Shown piece by piece: positions 22,761 to 33,626 of a stretch of 64,000 nt of DNA. This DNA comes from Mikania micrantha. Lineage: Eukaryota > Streptophyta > Magnoliopsida > Asterales > Asteraceae. The position numbers and the translations under genes are program-made. Position 1 is the first letter of the stretch; each line of letters starts with the position of its first letter. The stretch spans positions 40,007,510 to 40,071,509 of the forward strand of contig CM018681.1 in NCBI GenBank assembly GCA_009363875.1, written 5' to 3'. Below the pieces are notes generated by a model. It saw only the letters and a list, made by a program, of their open reading frames with translations. It had not been told where the DNA came from and did not search any database.

Positions 22761-23480
22761 TGTCACAACCAGTACCAGATCATCCGGCAAGTCCGTACGG
22801 TATGTGTACTTTCACTATTTATAATGTGTAAACAGTTGTGTGACAACAGGATTAAGAAAACAAGTAACAGTTCTATGTGTTTAAATGAAAATTTAAATGC
22901 AGTAAGTACAACAACACATTTGAAACAACAGTGTGAAAAAAAATGACAAAAGCATATTGGTTCCGATCTGATTTCCACAAATAACAGGAATTAGATGGCC
23001 GACAATTCAATGAGAAAACAATGTGAATTCAATGATAACAATGTAAACATAGGTAAGTTAGTTGAGTCCGTCAGTGAGGAAATACAATTCAAATAACAAT
23101 TTAGTTTTGTTTCCGAATAATAAACTGACAGTGTCTTTGCGTGGGTGACGATTCACACAAACATATCTGTGAGTTTAAAGTTCTGAAATGATGACTGAAA
23201 AGTAGAAAACAAGAATCAGAAAGTGAAACCATCGTCAGATTTGTTCGGGTGACGATTTGAACGAATATGCGCGATGGCGGGACAATCTGACGAAATGAAA
23301 CGACAAAACGACCTAATAATAATCAAATAAAAGAATTAAAAAAATTTACTAGGAATAACCACTTCAAAAATGTAAAAATAAAACCCATGTTATTTAACAC
23401 GTAAAAATACGCGTTTACGTTCCGTAAACGTAACGAAAACAAGAACCGAGCCACCGAAACGAACCCGAACACACACGAGG

Positions 23481-23488
23481 TATATAAA
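23481..23488 (+). promoter_or_regulatory. Gyp3 TATA box
   Basis: TATATAAA is followed by a CT-rich stretch (CCCTCTTTCTCTCTAGC), the same promoter layout as in Gyp1. Confidence 0.65.
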
Positions 23489-23702
23489 CCCTAAATACCC
23501 TCATCATCTTCATTTATTACACCCTCTTTCTCTCTAGCTCCAATTTCCGGTTTCTCTCTCTCACACTAGAAATCCAACACTAAAACCTTCATAACTCCTC
23601 CAATTCTTTGCCAAATCTCGCAAATAACCTATCAAATCGAAGCTCACAACATCCTCTACACGAACGTAAAATAGATCGGAAGTGAAAACAACCAGAAACG
23701 AG

Positions 23703-26186
23703 GTAAAATGAGCTATAATGTTCGGAATTTTAGGGTTTTCTACCCCACTAGTTGAAACTGAACCTTGGTCGGTTCTAAACCTTCCTTTTTTAAACCTTAC
23801 ACCTGCAAAACCAGTTTTCGCATAACCCAACCATTGAAAACCATCATGGATCACGATTGGAACTTGAGAAGGGCACTTGGGCGTGGCTGCCTACTGCTCG
23901 GCCGAAGGAGACTCCCAGCCGAGTGAGTCCAGGGCTGAAGGAAACATTCAACCGAATAGGCTAATGACCGGAGGAGGGGCCGACCGACTGGCTGTCTAGT
24001 CGGGTGGCTATGCTCATTCGGCCCCCAAGGTCATTCACATCACCCTTCATTCTGCCAAAGCTATGATATCCATTCGCATCTGAGTTATTCGGTCGGCCGA
24101 TGCTCTTCATTCGCATGCAAGGCCGGATTCGCATGGGGTTCATCGCATGAGTGGCCTGTTTCGAGTGTACCCCATTCGTAGGAGTTGCTAATTTGTTGAA
24201 CTTCATTTTTGCTGCATGTTTTAACACACTAGAACATGTAAATCACACTTTGGAATAACACCCTTAAATAACATACATGGTACTAAGGTACCACATAGAT
24301 TTTACTACAAAGGTGGTAAGGGTTTTGTTAAACCCAACTTAATATCATCAAAAAGATTATCTTTATAAAGTGTTAGGAAACTAAGCTCTACAATTTATTT
24401 CTTAAACTAGTACTCACTAACAAAGAGGATTACTTCAAGGTTTACATAAATACAACGAAGAGATTAAAACCAACAACCCTAAGTTCATACTAAGGGACCA
24501 TATGATTTTAAAACTTTTGGGACATGCCATGGAGATAGATCACGTGATCATAAATCAAGAGGATGTAAGATGCTAAGTTCAACCTTAAATGGCTATGTCT
24601 TAGCATAATATATATTCATGTGGATTCAAGAACAGTTAAATAACAATCATTTAGTCAACTACATCAACTACAAGGTAAGTTCATATTGTAATCTTGTGAT
24701 TTTAAATAGCGGGGCTGAGAAACATGCTAATTCTTTTAATTCTTTAAAAGTTTTAGTGCAACATTTCAATTATACTATGATTTAGATAATATTGTTTGAT
24801 CTTTATTATTACTTATCGTATCATGTATGCTTGTGTGTATTAACAACTGTGACAAAAAAGATGTTTATGATAATCTAACTTCATAAATTCATATGAACAT
24901 ATAAATAACTTATGTGAAATATGATTTGATCTTATAACACTTCATTATTTACAATGAGACAACAACGTGAGAACATGAGACAATGAGAACACATAACACT
25001 GAGAACATGATAACATGATTTCATGATAATAACATCACTCATACATTTACTAACATGGTGTAATAAGACTAGTTCTTATAACACTTTGTTAAAGACTATG
25101 AGAACACATAACACTAAGAACAGATAACATTGAGATGGTGACAATGGGTGAACATAACAACAATTGATTACTATTACACTGTTTGTATTATATCACAACA
25201 ATCATGTGTTCATGAGATCATGTCCAATTGTAAGTCCCTTAAAAATTGAATCGCTTACCATTTAATTTATTGCGACTAAACTGACGATAGCGTAGTGGTA
25301 CCATAGATTTGACAAACCACCGGCGAGTGAGGTCGGTACGTTGATCGTAACATTATCATTGGCCGATATCGTATGACCGGTAGCAGGGCGGCATCAGTCA
25401 GGTTTGGTAAACGACACATGGTGATATTAAACTACAGAAACTAATGGTAGTTAGTCCTTCGATTCTACTAAGACGTAGACTGAGGAATTTCTTTTCTTCC
25501 ATGTCACATTACTAATAATAGTTTCATTGAAGGCACTGAGATTACAAATGGGATAGAGGTAAATTGGGTGCATTGTGTTCTGATTATGTGAGGAACACAA
25601 TGGATCCCATTTATGCTCTATGCATTCAAGAATGGGAACAAAATCAATAACTTAACTATCACTTCTATTATTAGAAGTGAATTACAGTTAACCCTACAAT
25701 TAAGAGAATAATAATAAGGACAAGGTTTAATAAATCTATTTTCCTTAGAACCTTGAGGGTTTATCATTACTTAGGTTTTGATAATCTACTTCCCTCATAC
25801 TCTATTATATTTTACATATGACACAACGGGTGATGAACACAATTTATGGGTGAATATCATTTGGGATGAATACATGTGTGAAAGAAATGGATATCCATAG
25901 TTGTATTGCAAGTAGTGTTGAGTTCTGATTGAGCATGTGGTGGGATGTCGGTTGCGGCTTGTTCCCCTACGTAAGCCCTATATATAAGCATGCTTGATTT
26001 GGGTGAAATACTATTTGTAAATATAACTATGGAGAGGACATTGTGTGAGACTAATGAGACAATCTTCAATACAACTTGTGTATGACAATGTGACTGTGAA
26101 TGACAATAAAACAATGGTTTTCAATTACTAAACTTATGAACTCACCAACCTAGTATTGACTTTGTTTAAATTAATGTTTTTCTCAG
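23703..26186 (+). other. Candidate leader intron in the Gyp3 LTR
   Basis: The donor AAACGAG|GTAAAATGAGCT is 220 bp after the TATA box; the acceptor TTTTTCTCAG|GTGACGAACAGG is 347 bp before the LTR end. Gyp2 carries almost the same donor block (GAGGTAAAAATGAGCT), and Gyp1 shares the acceptor block. Inferred from sequence alone. Confidence 0.4.
23870..24190 (+). repeat. CATTCG / CGGCCGA motif cluster in Gyp3
   Basis: Short GC-richer motifs (CATTCGCAT, ATTCGG, TCGGCCGA) recur in a 320-bp stretch within AT-rich DNA. The cluster starts about 390 bp after the TATA box, the same relative position as the GGTTCG array of Gyp1. A 26-codon sense ORF starts just before it (23848) and is probably not a gene. 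Confidence 0.55.
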
Positions 26187-26533
26187 GTGACGAACAGGTT
26201 TAGTCACCAGCATGCAGGACTTAAGCTAGTGGACTTTTAAAAGACCTAGCTTCATTTTGTGTCGTGCATATTTTTAATGACAAAACTTTGAATCATCTTT
26301 TGTAAATCTTGTACAGGTACAAGATAGAAAACTCAATGATTCTTTATGGTAGAATTACCTAGTTAAATTATGAACATAACAATGTAAATTAATTTTGTAA
26401 TTCTATATCAATGTCATGTTAGCATTTCTCATTTATATATCATGTGTCATGTAAACAATCTGATTATCTTGATTATCACGCGATATCCGCCTGACGGGAA
26501 AGTCGATCAAGCCCGCCGGCTCGGGGTGTGACA

Positions 26534-26538
26534 TTGCA
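26534..26538. repeat. Right target-site duplication of Gyp3 (TTGCA)
   Basis: This is identical to 22756-22760. Confidence 0.92.
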
Positions 26539-27500
26539 TCTCCTCCTTAGTGCAAAGAACAGGCTGATGAAGCAAAAAATAGGGAGAATTTAAAGGCTCC
26601 TGTCTGAAGTCCAAGCTGCCAAAAGGGCTGAAGACAAGACTGATCAAAGAAGAATGAAGGAAATAAGATTGAAGAATCAGGAGGCACTTCTCAAAGCTGC
26701 ACTAGATCAAAAATTCCAGATTGAGGCTACTAAGGCCAGCTCTCAACAGAAACAAAGGGAAGCTCAAGCTCAAGTGAAAACTGGAGCATCTGGTGTGACC
26801 AGAAAACCCAAGCCCACCAAATCAGCTCCCACGGAACCAATAAAATCTACAACCATATCCCCTTCTTCCTTAGCCTCCACCACTCAAGACATACCAGTTC
26901 AAACTAAGTCTGTCCAATCTGAACATAACCCAATTTCTTCCAAACAAACTTCTCCCCCATATCCATCCCTTCTTCACCAGTAAAAAAAATAAAGAAATCT
27001 CCCCTACCATTTCTCCTAAATCAGCTTCTCAAACTCTTCTAGAGTTATCTTCACAAACCTCACTTCCCACCATCCTAAATGCATCAAAAATAAGCATAAA
27101 ACTAGCTCCCATAATCACTCGGTCATTCACAAGAAGACAGAAGAGTGTGGCCAGAAAATCCAAAAACCCCACCAATAAACCAAAGAAACCTTCAACTCCC
27201 ATTCAAGAACAAAGATCAGACTCAAATGATAATCAGCCCATTGCCTCTCTAACTCCAAGAAAGAGGAGGCTTAGATTGGTTGATGATGATGAGTCTGACT
27301 CTCGTCCAACCAAAACAACCAAAGCTCCCTCACCAATAAAGGCAGCTGATGTTGAAGCTTAAAAGAGACAAGCCTACCCTTTAGAAGAATCCCATTCTCC
27401 TATAAGGCAATTCCCCACAGCTGAAGACTTTCATGAGATAAAGAATAAAGAAGCTGAAAGGGAAAACGAGATCTTAGCCGATCTAGAAGCCACTGGTTTT
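26539..27500 (+). pseudogene. Decayed ORF: coiled-coil then Lys/Pro/Ser-rich protein, unknown
   Basis: Three frames in series give an amphipathic Lys/Glu/Ala-rich helix (26654-26780, with KNQEALLKAAL), a Pro/Ser/Thr/Lys-rich stretch to 26983, a basic segment (27147-27362) with KPKKPSTP and RKRRLRLVDDDESD, and an acidic tail to about 27500. Stops and frameshifts interrupt it at about 26590, 26983 and 27361, and Gyp3 landed near its upstream end. I do not recognise the family. A post-pol ORF of another old copia element would fit the composition and a possible LTR start at 27627, but this is speculative. Confidence 0.5.
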
Positions 27501-27626
27501 TAGAAGATGAACCGGTTAAAGCCTAGCAGGAATAGATAGCCCTGATCGATCAGCAACAAGACAAACCATATCAGTTGTTGACTTCGTATTAGTTGTACTC
27601 TTCTGATGATTCAGTGTCAGTAACAG

Positions 27627-27900
27627 TGTTAGCTATTTGTCTTTTTATTTCTTTGTCTTGTAACATTAAATGTTGGGTATTTAAACACCAACATTCCCTG
27701 AAATACTTGAATTACATTCCCCAAAAATTCCTTGAGCTACTATTCCGCTTTCTCTCTTTCTAGCAAAAACTAAACAATTAAAAATTCTTTGTGCTGCTAT
27801 TAGTATCGGTGATCAATAGGATTGGCTAACCCACATGAAACCCTAATATCTATTTCCAACTAACTCATGTTCAAACAGCTCCCATGGACTCAAATTTAAA
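27627..27900 (+). repeat. Possible start of an old copia LTR
   Basis: TGTTAGCTATTTG at 27627 resembles the Cop LTR start, and TGTTGG...ACCAACA at 27672-27694 has matching 6-bp arms around TTTAAA. No LTR end or primer site follows, so the call rests on position after the decayed ORF. Confidence 0.25.
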
Positions 27901-29275
27901 TGGTTTAGGCTGGTTCCAAGTTCAATTTACTTGAAATATGCTAAAGTAGTAGTATCGACAAGCAAAGGCTTAGTATCGATGGTGAGAAGCAGCTAGTATC
28001 GATGAACAACATGTGGTAGCCCTTCGATTCTATAGATTTGATGGCACTTGTACGACAGCCTCCAGGACCATCGATACTAGTAATATCGATGGTTCCCTTG
28101 CGTTCTGATATTAAATCCTTCGATATTATTATGTTCGAAGTTTTCCAAGTCGACACTACCCACAACCTCGATGAATGAACTTGGCTGATCTCCATGTTGT
28201 TGTTATTGAAGGTTCTTGGATGGTCTTATGTCAAGACTAAGATACCTAGCTACAAATCGATTTTCATCCAACCCAAACTTCAATCTAACATCATCCTTAA
28301 GTTCCTATATCGTTTTGTGCAAGATCCTATGGCTTTGAAGCTCAAAATCCAGCTGAAATGATGTTGGGTTTTGGAATAGTGACCAACGACAAAAACAACT
28401 CATTTGAGCTCATTTTTACCTCAAATTTGGTGATCTAAGGCCCGATTCCTTCATCTCTTAACGACCTACATGTTGCTACGGTCATTTTGATACCAAATTC
28501 GCCCAATTTGGTAGAGACTTGAGTGAGATATGGTGGGATTTCTTGAGAGATAAAAAGTTAGATAGAGAGAGAAACGGGAGTAGCGAGAGTAGCGAGAGTG
28601 TCGGTAGGTGGTCTCATTTAAGGACATTTAATGCCATTTTATCGTTCAGGTGTGTTCGGGTTCATTCCGTTTCGCTCGGTTTCGCGTAGAAGCGTTGGAT
28701 TTCGGTTTTCTCGTAACGAAACGATACGATATTAAAAATAGAGTTTTCTAAATTAAATTAGGCGGTTATTCCTAGTAAATTAGCTAAATGTCTTTTGTTT
28801 ATTTTTGAAATTTCGAGAACGTTTAATTTAACTGTTTAATAGAATCGTACGGTTTTCACGCGTATTCGTGCAGATCGTCACTCGTACGAGCACGACGACA
28901 ACTGTACTGGTCGATTTGATTTTCTAATTATTGGACATCATTCAGAACGTTATACCCACAGATATAATCATGCGAATCATCATCCACACGAATACTCTGT
29001 CAGTTTAATATTCACATAACAACATCCGTCTTTGTTTTGTTCTGTATATAGTCACATACGTTATACATAATAAAATCCTAAATAACATGCACATAATAAA
29101 TTCGTGTTGTCAGATATGATTCTGACTGTCAAACCATGGATTCGCAACATGATTCTGAAATACATTCCTAATAGCTTCATACTGAACATCAAATAACAAG
29201 TAATAGGCATAGTCTCGTACCAGATATACTGTTTTAAGTTACTGTTTCGATTATGGTTCGGACACTGATGTTACA
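27901..29275 (-). repeat. Gyp2 3' LTR, truncated
   Basis: The right end (element 5' end of the LTR) is clear: TGTAACATCAGTG at 29275, followed by the CTCCCC polypurine junction shared with Gyp1. In element sense it has a weak TATA-like region near 28630, a purine-rich GAGAGA stretch (28562-28595), a candidate donor GAGGTAAAAATGAGCT (GT at 28419-28418), and a TATCGAT-rich cluster. The 3' part of the LTR, with the acceptor and GTGTGACA end, is missing; the left limit is approximate. Confidence 0.65.
27948..28180 (-). repeat. TATCGATG motif cluster with palindrome in Gyp2
   Basis: TATCGA or ATCGATA occurs at least six times in 230 bp, including a perfect 10-bp-arm palindrome at 28067-28093 (ACCATCGATA / TATCGATGGT, 7-bp loop). 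It lies about 450-680 bp after the promoter region in element sense, matching the positions of the Gyp1 and Gyp3 clusters. An 84-codon sense ORF (28195-27941) overlaps it; coding is unproven. Confidence 0.55.
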
Positions 29276-31325
29276 ATCTCCCCTTGTTAGAGAAATTTCA
29301 TCCCGAAATTTAAGAATCGTTATCGGTTACGACTTTCTATTTAAACAGATGGGGATACTTGGACTTCATGTGATCCTCGCGCTCCCATGTAAACTCATGT
29401 CCGCATTTGGAATTTCATCGAACCTTAAACGATCGGAATACGGCTTCCATGGGGATACCTTCAACATAACCTGGTCTCCCACTTGAAATTTCAACGGCTT
29501 GCGCCGTTTGTCGGCGCATCTCTTTTGTCTGCTTCGGGCTGCTGGAAACTTTTGCTGTATCTGGGCGATCTTATCAATGGTTTCCTGAATAAGCTCTGGC
29601 CAACTTATTCGGTTATCTCCTACCTCAGTCCAACAGATCGGTGACTGACATTTTCGATCATAAAAAGTTTCGAATGGAGCACATCCGATCCTACTATGGT
29701 AACTGTTATTATAGGAGAATTCTATCAGTGGTAAATGGGAGTCCCAATTCCCACCGAAATCCAAAACACATGTTCGCAACATCTCCTCTAGAGCTTGTAT
29801 GATACGTTCGCTTTGACCATCCTTTTGTGGATGGGAAGCTGTACTCAAATTTAAGTTCGTCCCTAGAGATTTCTGCAATGACTGCCAAAACCTTGATGTT
29901 AATTTCCAATCTCGATCCAAGATAATCTACAATGGTAAGCCGTGACGCACCACTATCTCGTTGACATACGATCTTGCCAGTTTATCCATCGTGAAGGTTT
30001 CATGCATTGGCAAAAAATGAGCAGATTTTGTTAAACGGTCAATGATGACCCAAGTGGTATCATAACCATTGGAAGTGAGGGAAAACTTGGTAACGAAATC
30101 CATAGCAATTTGTTCCCACTTCCAGAGCGGAATCTCAGGCTGTTCCGATAAACCTGACGGTTTCTAGTGTTCTGCCTTCACCTTCGCACATGACAGACAT
30201 ACTCGGCTATATCTTTCTTCATTCCCAGCCATCAATAAAATCCCCGTAAATCTTGGTACATCTTATCAGCGCTGGGTGTAATGAGTACCTGGTCTTGTGC
30301 GCTTCATCAAAAATGATTTTCCTGAGTTCATCTACCACAGGAATCCACACGAGATCCTGACAGTAGATAACTCCATCCGATTTCGTCTCGAACTGTCATT
30401 CTGCTCCACAATCAATTTCTTTCTTCAGATTACCTCGTTCCACTGATTCTTGTTCAGCTTGTACAATCTTGTCGTGTAGACTTGTCTGCACAGTCATTCC
30501 CATTGCTCTTACGTGCAGGGGTTTGACCCGTTCCTTCTGGCTTAAAGCATCTGCCACAACATTTGCCATGCCCAAATGGTACTTCAACAGAGTGTCATAG
30601 TCATTCGGAAGTTCAACCCAATGACGTTGTCACATGTTGAGTTCCTTCTAATCAAAGATATGATGTTGACTCTTGCGATCAGTAAATACGGTAGACTTAG
30701 TGCCATATAAGTAATGTCTCCAAATCTTCAACGTGAATACTACTATTCGCAGTTCTAAGTCATGAGTCGTATAATTCTTCTCATGTATTTTCAGCTGTCC
30801 TGACGCGTACGCAATAACTTTGTCTCGTTGCATTAATACACAACTGAGTCACTGATAGGAAGCGTCACAATACACTACAAAGTTGTCTGTACCCTCTGGT
30901 AGAGATAAAATTGGAGCATCACATAACTTCTGTTTCAGCGTTTGGAAAGCATCTTCTTATTTCTGATCCCAAACAAACTGTTCGCTTTTCTGAGTTAATT
31001 TGGTGACAGGCAAAGCTATCTTAGAAAAGTTTGAATTAAACCTTGTATAATAGCCTGCCAGTCCCAGTAAATACAGTATCTCCGTCCGTGTTATCAGAGT
31101 ATCCCAGTTCTTTATTTCCTCGATCTTGGCAGGGTCCACATGAATACCTTCATTGTTAATCACATTACCCAAGAAATGTACTTCTCTTAGCCAAAATTAA
31201 CATTTTGAGAACTTAGCATAGACTTGCTCGTTCCTTAACAGTTCCAAGATCTTCCTAAGATGTTGTTCATGTTCAGCTTCGCTCTTTGTTTGAAATAAAT
31301 GATATATATTATTCATGTTTACGTT
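29276..31325 (-). pseudogene. pol: Gyp2 pol: RT end, RNase H and integrase, decayed
   Basis: Element order on the minus strand is correct for gypsy. First come the RT C-terminal part (31172-30957, FLGNVINNEGIHVDPAKI and LLGLAGYYTRF), then RNase H (30833-30648, VIAYASGQLKIHEKNY and FTDRKS; 30587-30396, NVVADALSQKER), then integrase (29920-29366) with the catalytic Glu in DGQSER, FSYNNSYH, and the C-terminal FQVGDQVMLKVSPWK. Stops and frameshifts separate the pieces. The first RT half with its catalytic box is lost at the junction near 31325. The related sequence type is a Tekay/Del-like gypsy; this is by motif only. Confidence 0.88.
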
Positions 31326-32278
31326 GATTAAAAAATGTTCAATGCAAAGCATTTAGTCTATTTAAGGTTCTTCTAAAAAGTTTTTTTGCCTAAGAAGGCT
31401 AAGAAAGATTTTTAAAAACTCGAAAACCGACCCAAACAAACTCCGATTGAATTCATTTTTACGTCATTGGAATCGGCTTGTAATTCCCTAAAACCTAAAC
31501 CTTAAATCATAAACAATAAACCCTAATCATAAAACCAAAATTATAAAAACAAACCTTAAACCTAAAGATAAAACCTAAAAACTAAAAAAGCATGCCCTAA
31601 AATACAAACTCTAAAACTAGTTGTTAAAGCTAAAATAAAAAATCAAATATTGTAGGGTAAGATGACACGGTTCCAATGCCATCGAAATGAGTTCAATCGG
31701 AGTTCGTTTGTGTCGGTTTTAAAGATTTTAAAAATCCTTTCTAGCCTTCTTAGGCAAAATTGACTTTTTATTTGATCCTTACCCTATTCATGCGTTTATC
31801 TATTGCAAACAAGTTGATATGCTAGACGCTATACTAGTATTGAAACTTTTTTGAGAGACGACTACCTATTACAAACATAGTTAATGTAGTAGCTATTATG
31901 TTAGTATTGAAAGCTTGTTTGAGGGAATTTTATCTATTGGAAAATTGTGTTTTGCATGTCTTAGTTTAAGACTTGATTAGTATTAACTAAGTTCTATGTA
32001 TTACACTTGTTTTGAGAGAACTTTACATTAATTCTATTCATCTTATATGCCAACATGACTTATACGTGCTTAGATTCTAATTTTAGATAGCCTAATTGTA
32101 ATGCATCAGTTATTTTTAAATCATTTATTTAATCTTTATGTTATACTCACCAACTATTCATATAGTTGACTCAAAACCTATTTTTACATATCTAACAGGT
32201 TAAGATGAAGACTTGGTGAAGATATAAGAATACAAATACTATATCTAGTTTAATTGTATAACAATGTTTAGAAATTCA
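31326..32278 (+). repeat. GypA: partial gypsy LTR, first segment
   Basis: After the MITE-like insertion, 31771-32278 is AT-rich and contains CACCAACTATTCATATAGTTGA and TATCTAACAG|GTTAAGATGAAG. These match, in opposite orientation, the GypB LTR block near 38890-38940. The segment continues past TRG-A at 38458-38624. Its promoter end is missing. Bases 31326-31373 show nothing recognisable. Confidence 0.6.
31374..31770. mobile_element. MITE-like foldback element (about 400 bp)
   Basis: Two arms of about 105 bp (31374-31481 and 31663-31770) are inverted repeats with roughly 80% identity, sharing GCCTAAGAAGGCTA and GAACTCCGATTGAA-type blocks, around a 180-bp AT-rich loop with no ORF. The ends read TA-AAAAGT and ACTTTT-TA, so a TA target duplication is possible. 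The class (mariner-like or other) is not settled. Confidence 0.65.
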
Positions 32279-32283
32279 ATTGT
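32279..32283. repeat. Left target-site duplication of TRG-A (ATTGT)
   Basis: This pairs with ATGGT at 38453-38457, with one mismatch, consistent with an older insertion. Confidence 0.65.
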
Positions 32284-32922
32284 TGTTAGTGCATTTTCTG
32301 TGTGAAATATGCATTTAATGTGTGAACCTGGCTTGTTGTATATGAAATCGTAGTTTGTTGTATATGATTAGAAGATCAAGACACAAAGGGTTCGGCTAGA
32401 GTTTGGCTAGGTTTGCCCAGCAAACCTATTGGTTTGTCTGGAAAACTTAATGATCTAAGTAGGTTCGGCACTTACATATTCTAAGGTTCGGCTTTCACAA
32501 GGTCACGAACCTTATCAAAGGTTCGTGTAGATAGAGGTTCTTGAAAGCGTAGCATAGACGAACCTTACCTATGGTTCGTCTACATTGGAGGTTCGTGAAT
32601 GTTTACAAGGGCCGAACCTATGCATCTGGAAACCTATATATAGAGAAAAGGTGGTGGACTTGAAGGTTAGAGCTCACAATTCACACACACAAAGTCAAAT
32701 TCTCTCTCAAGCTCAAGATCAAGACTCTCTTCATCTTTGTTTCTTTTAATCGTTCAAGTGTTGTATTTTCACGTTTATTGTTTGTAAACACTTGGATATC
32801 AATGAAGAATTCAGATTCATGATCTATTACATTGTCATTGTTGATTCAAATCTAGTTGTAAACGGATTCCTCACGTTTATGATCGAATCGTCGAATTTCG
32901 TGATCGATTCTTCAAATCTACA
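32284..32922 (+). repeat. TRG-A 5' LTR
   Basis: It starts TGTTAG and ends CTACA. U3 has GGTTCG/CGAACC motifs from 32398 to 32618; a TATA box CTATATATAG is at 32634-32643. The small ORF at 32792 is not credible. Confidence 0.92.
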
Positions 32923-32923
32923 G

Positions 32924-32935
32924 TGGTATCAGAGC
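32924..32935 (+). promoter_or_regulatory. TRG-A primer-binding site
   Basis: TGGTATCAGAGC lies one base after the LTR end and is complementary to initiator tRNA-Met. Confidence 0.92.
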
Positions 32936-33189
32936 GTTAGGCTCGATTCTACGACTATTTGGACATTAATCTCAAGTAATTTGATGAGAAAATTCATCAT
33001 CTTGGAGGTGTTCTTGAAGTTCTTCACGTTTTTGTTAACAAAAAGCCAGATCTACGAAAAATTATCAAGTTTTTGCAAGTTTTGATCCGATAGAAAGATG
33101 CGCCTCGAAAAAACGAAGATTTTGACTACTCATAGGCCTTCTAACTCCAAAAAATGAAGATTCTAGAGCCATTTTAGTGATTTGCAGAT

Positions 33190-33440
33190 CTGTTCGTGCG
33201 ATATGCCGAACCTTTGACGAACCTAAGAGCCGAACCTACATAGGTTCATGAGAAATAGGTTCGTGCGAACCTTAGGTTCATGAGAAATCAATAGGTTCGT
33301 CACAAATAGGTTCGTGGGAACCTCTAGGTTCGGCAAAACCTTCATAGGTTCGCCAAAACCTCAATAGGTTCGTGAAAAACCTCAAAACGTTCGTGAAAAC
33401 CTCAAAAGGTTCGTGAAAAGGTTTGGGAGAACCTCCAATA
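33190..33440 (+). repeat. GGTTCG array in the TRG-A leader
   Basis: About fifteen GGTTCG or CGAACC copies precede the gag ATG at 33627. The phrase AGGTTCGTGAAAACCTC is tandemly repeated with small changes near 33367-33420. TRG-B has the same array at 52165-52400. Confidence 0.85.
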
Positions 33441-33626
33441 GGTTTGTTCGAAGAGTTTTGCAAGAAATATACCATTTTAAAAGTTCAAGTAAACCTTGTT
33501 TACCTATTTTGGGCCTTCCGGATCATTTGGGATAGGTTTCAAGACGTAATTCGGACGCTAAGACGAGGTTTGATCTGTTTTGTTTTGAGAGGTTAAATTT
33601 TGACGTTCTGAACATAAAAGTTAACT

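Larger units (their letters stand above)
22761..26533 (+). mobile_element. Gyp3: solo gypsy LTR (3773 bp)
   Basis: The sequence begins TGTCAC, ends GTGACA and has perfect TSD TTGCA with no gag, pol or primer site, so it is a solo LTR left by LTR-LTR recombination. It is related to the Gyp1 LTR: the terminal GCCGGCTCGGGGTGTGACA, the GTGACGAACAGG block near the end, and the GCGGGGCTGAGAAACATGC block are shared. In order it has a TATA box (23481), a CT-rich leader, a candidate splice donor (23703), a CATTCG/CGGCCGA motif cluster (23870-24190), AT-rich DNA and an acceptor (26186). No protein gene is supported. Confidence 0.92.

Noticed and set aside
27147..27362. Small basic nuclear protein gene
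   Set aside because: It is one open piece of a longer broken frame (26539-27500) with stops on both sides, so a decayed ORF is the better reading.
31490..31630. Telomere-like words (CCCTAAA variants)
   Set aside because: They are scattered and degenerate within the loop of the MITE-like element, with no true array.
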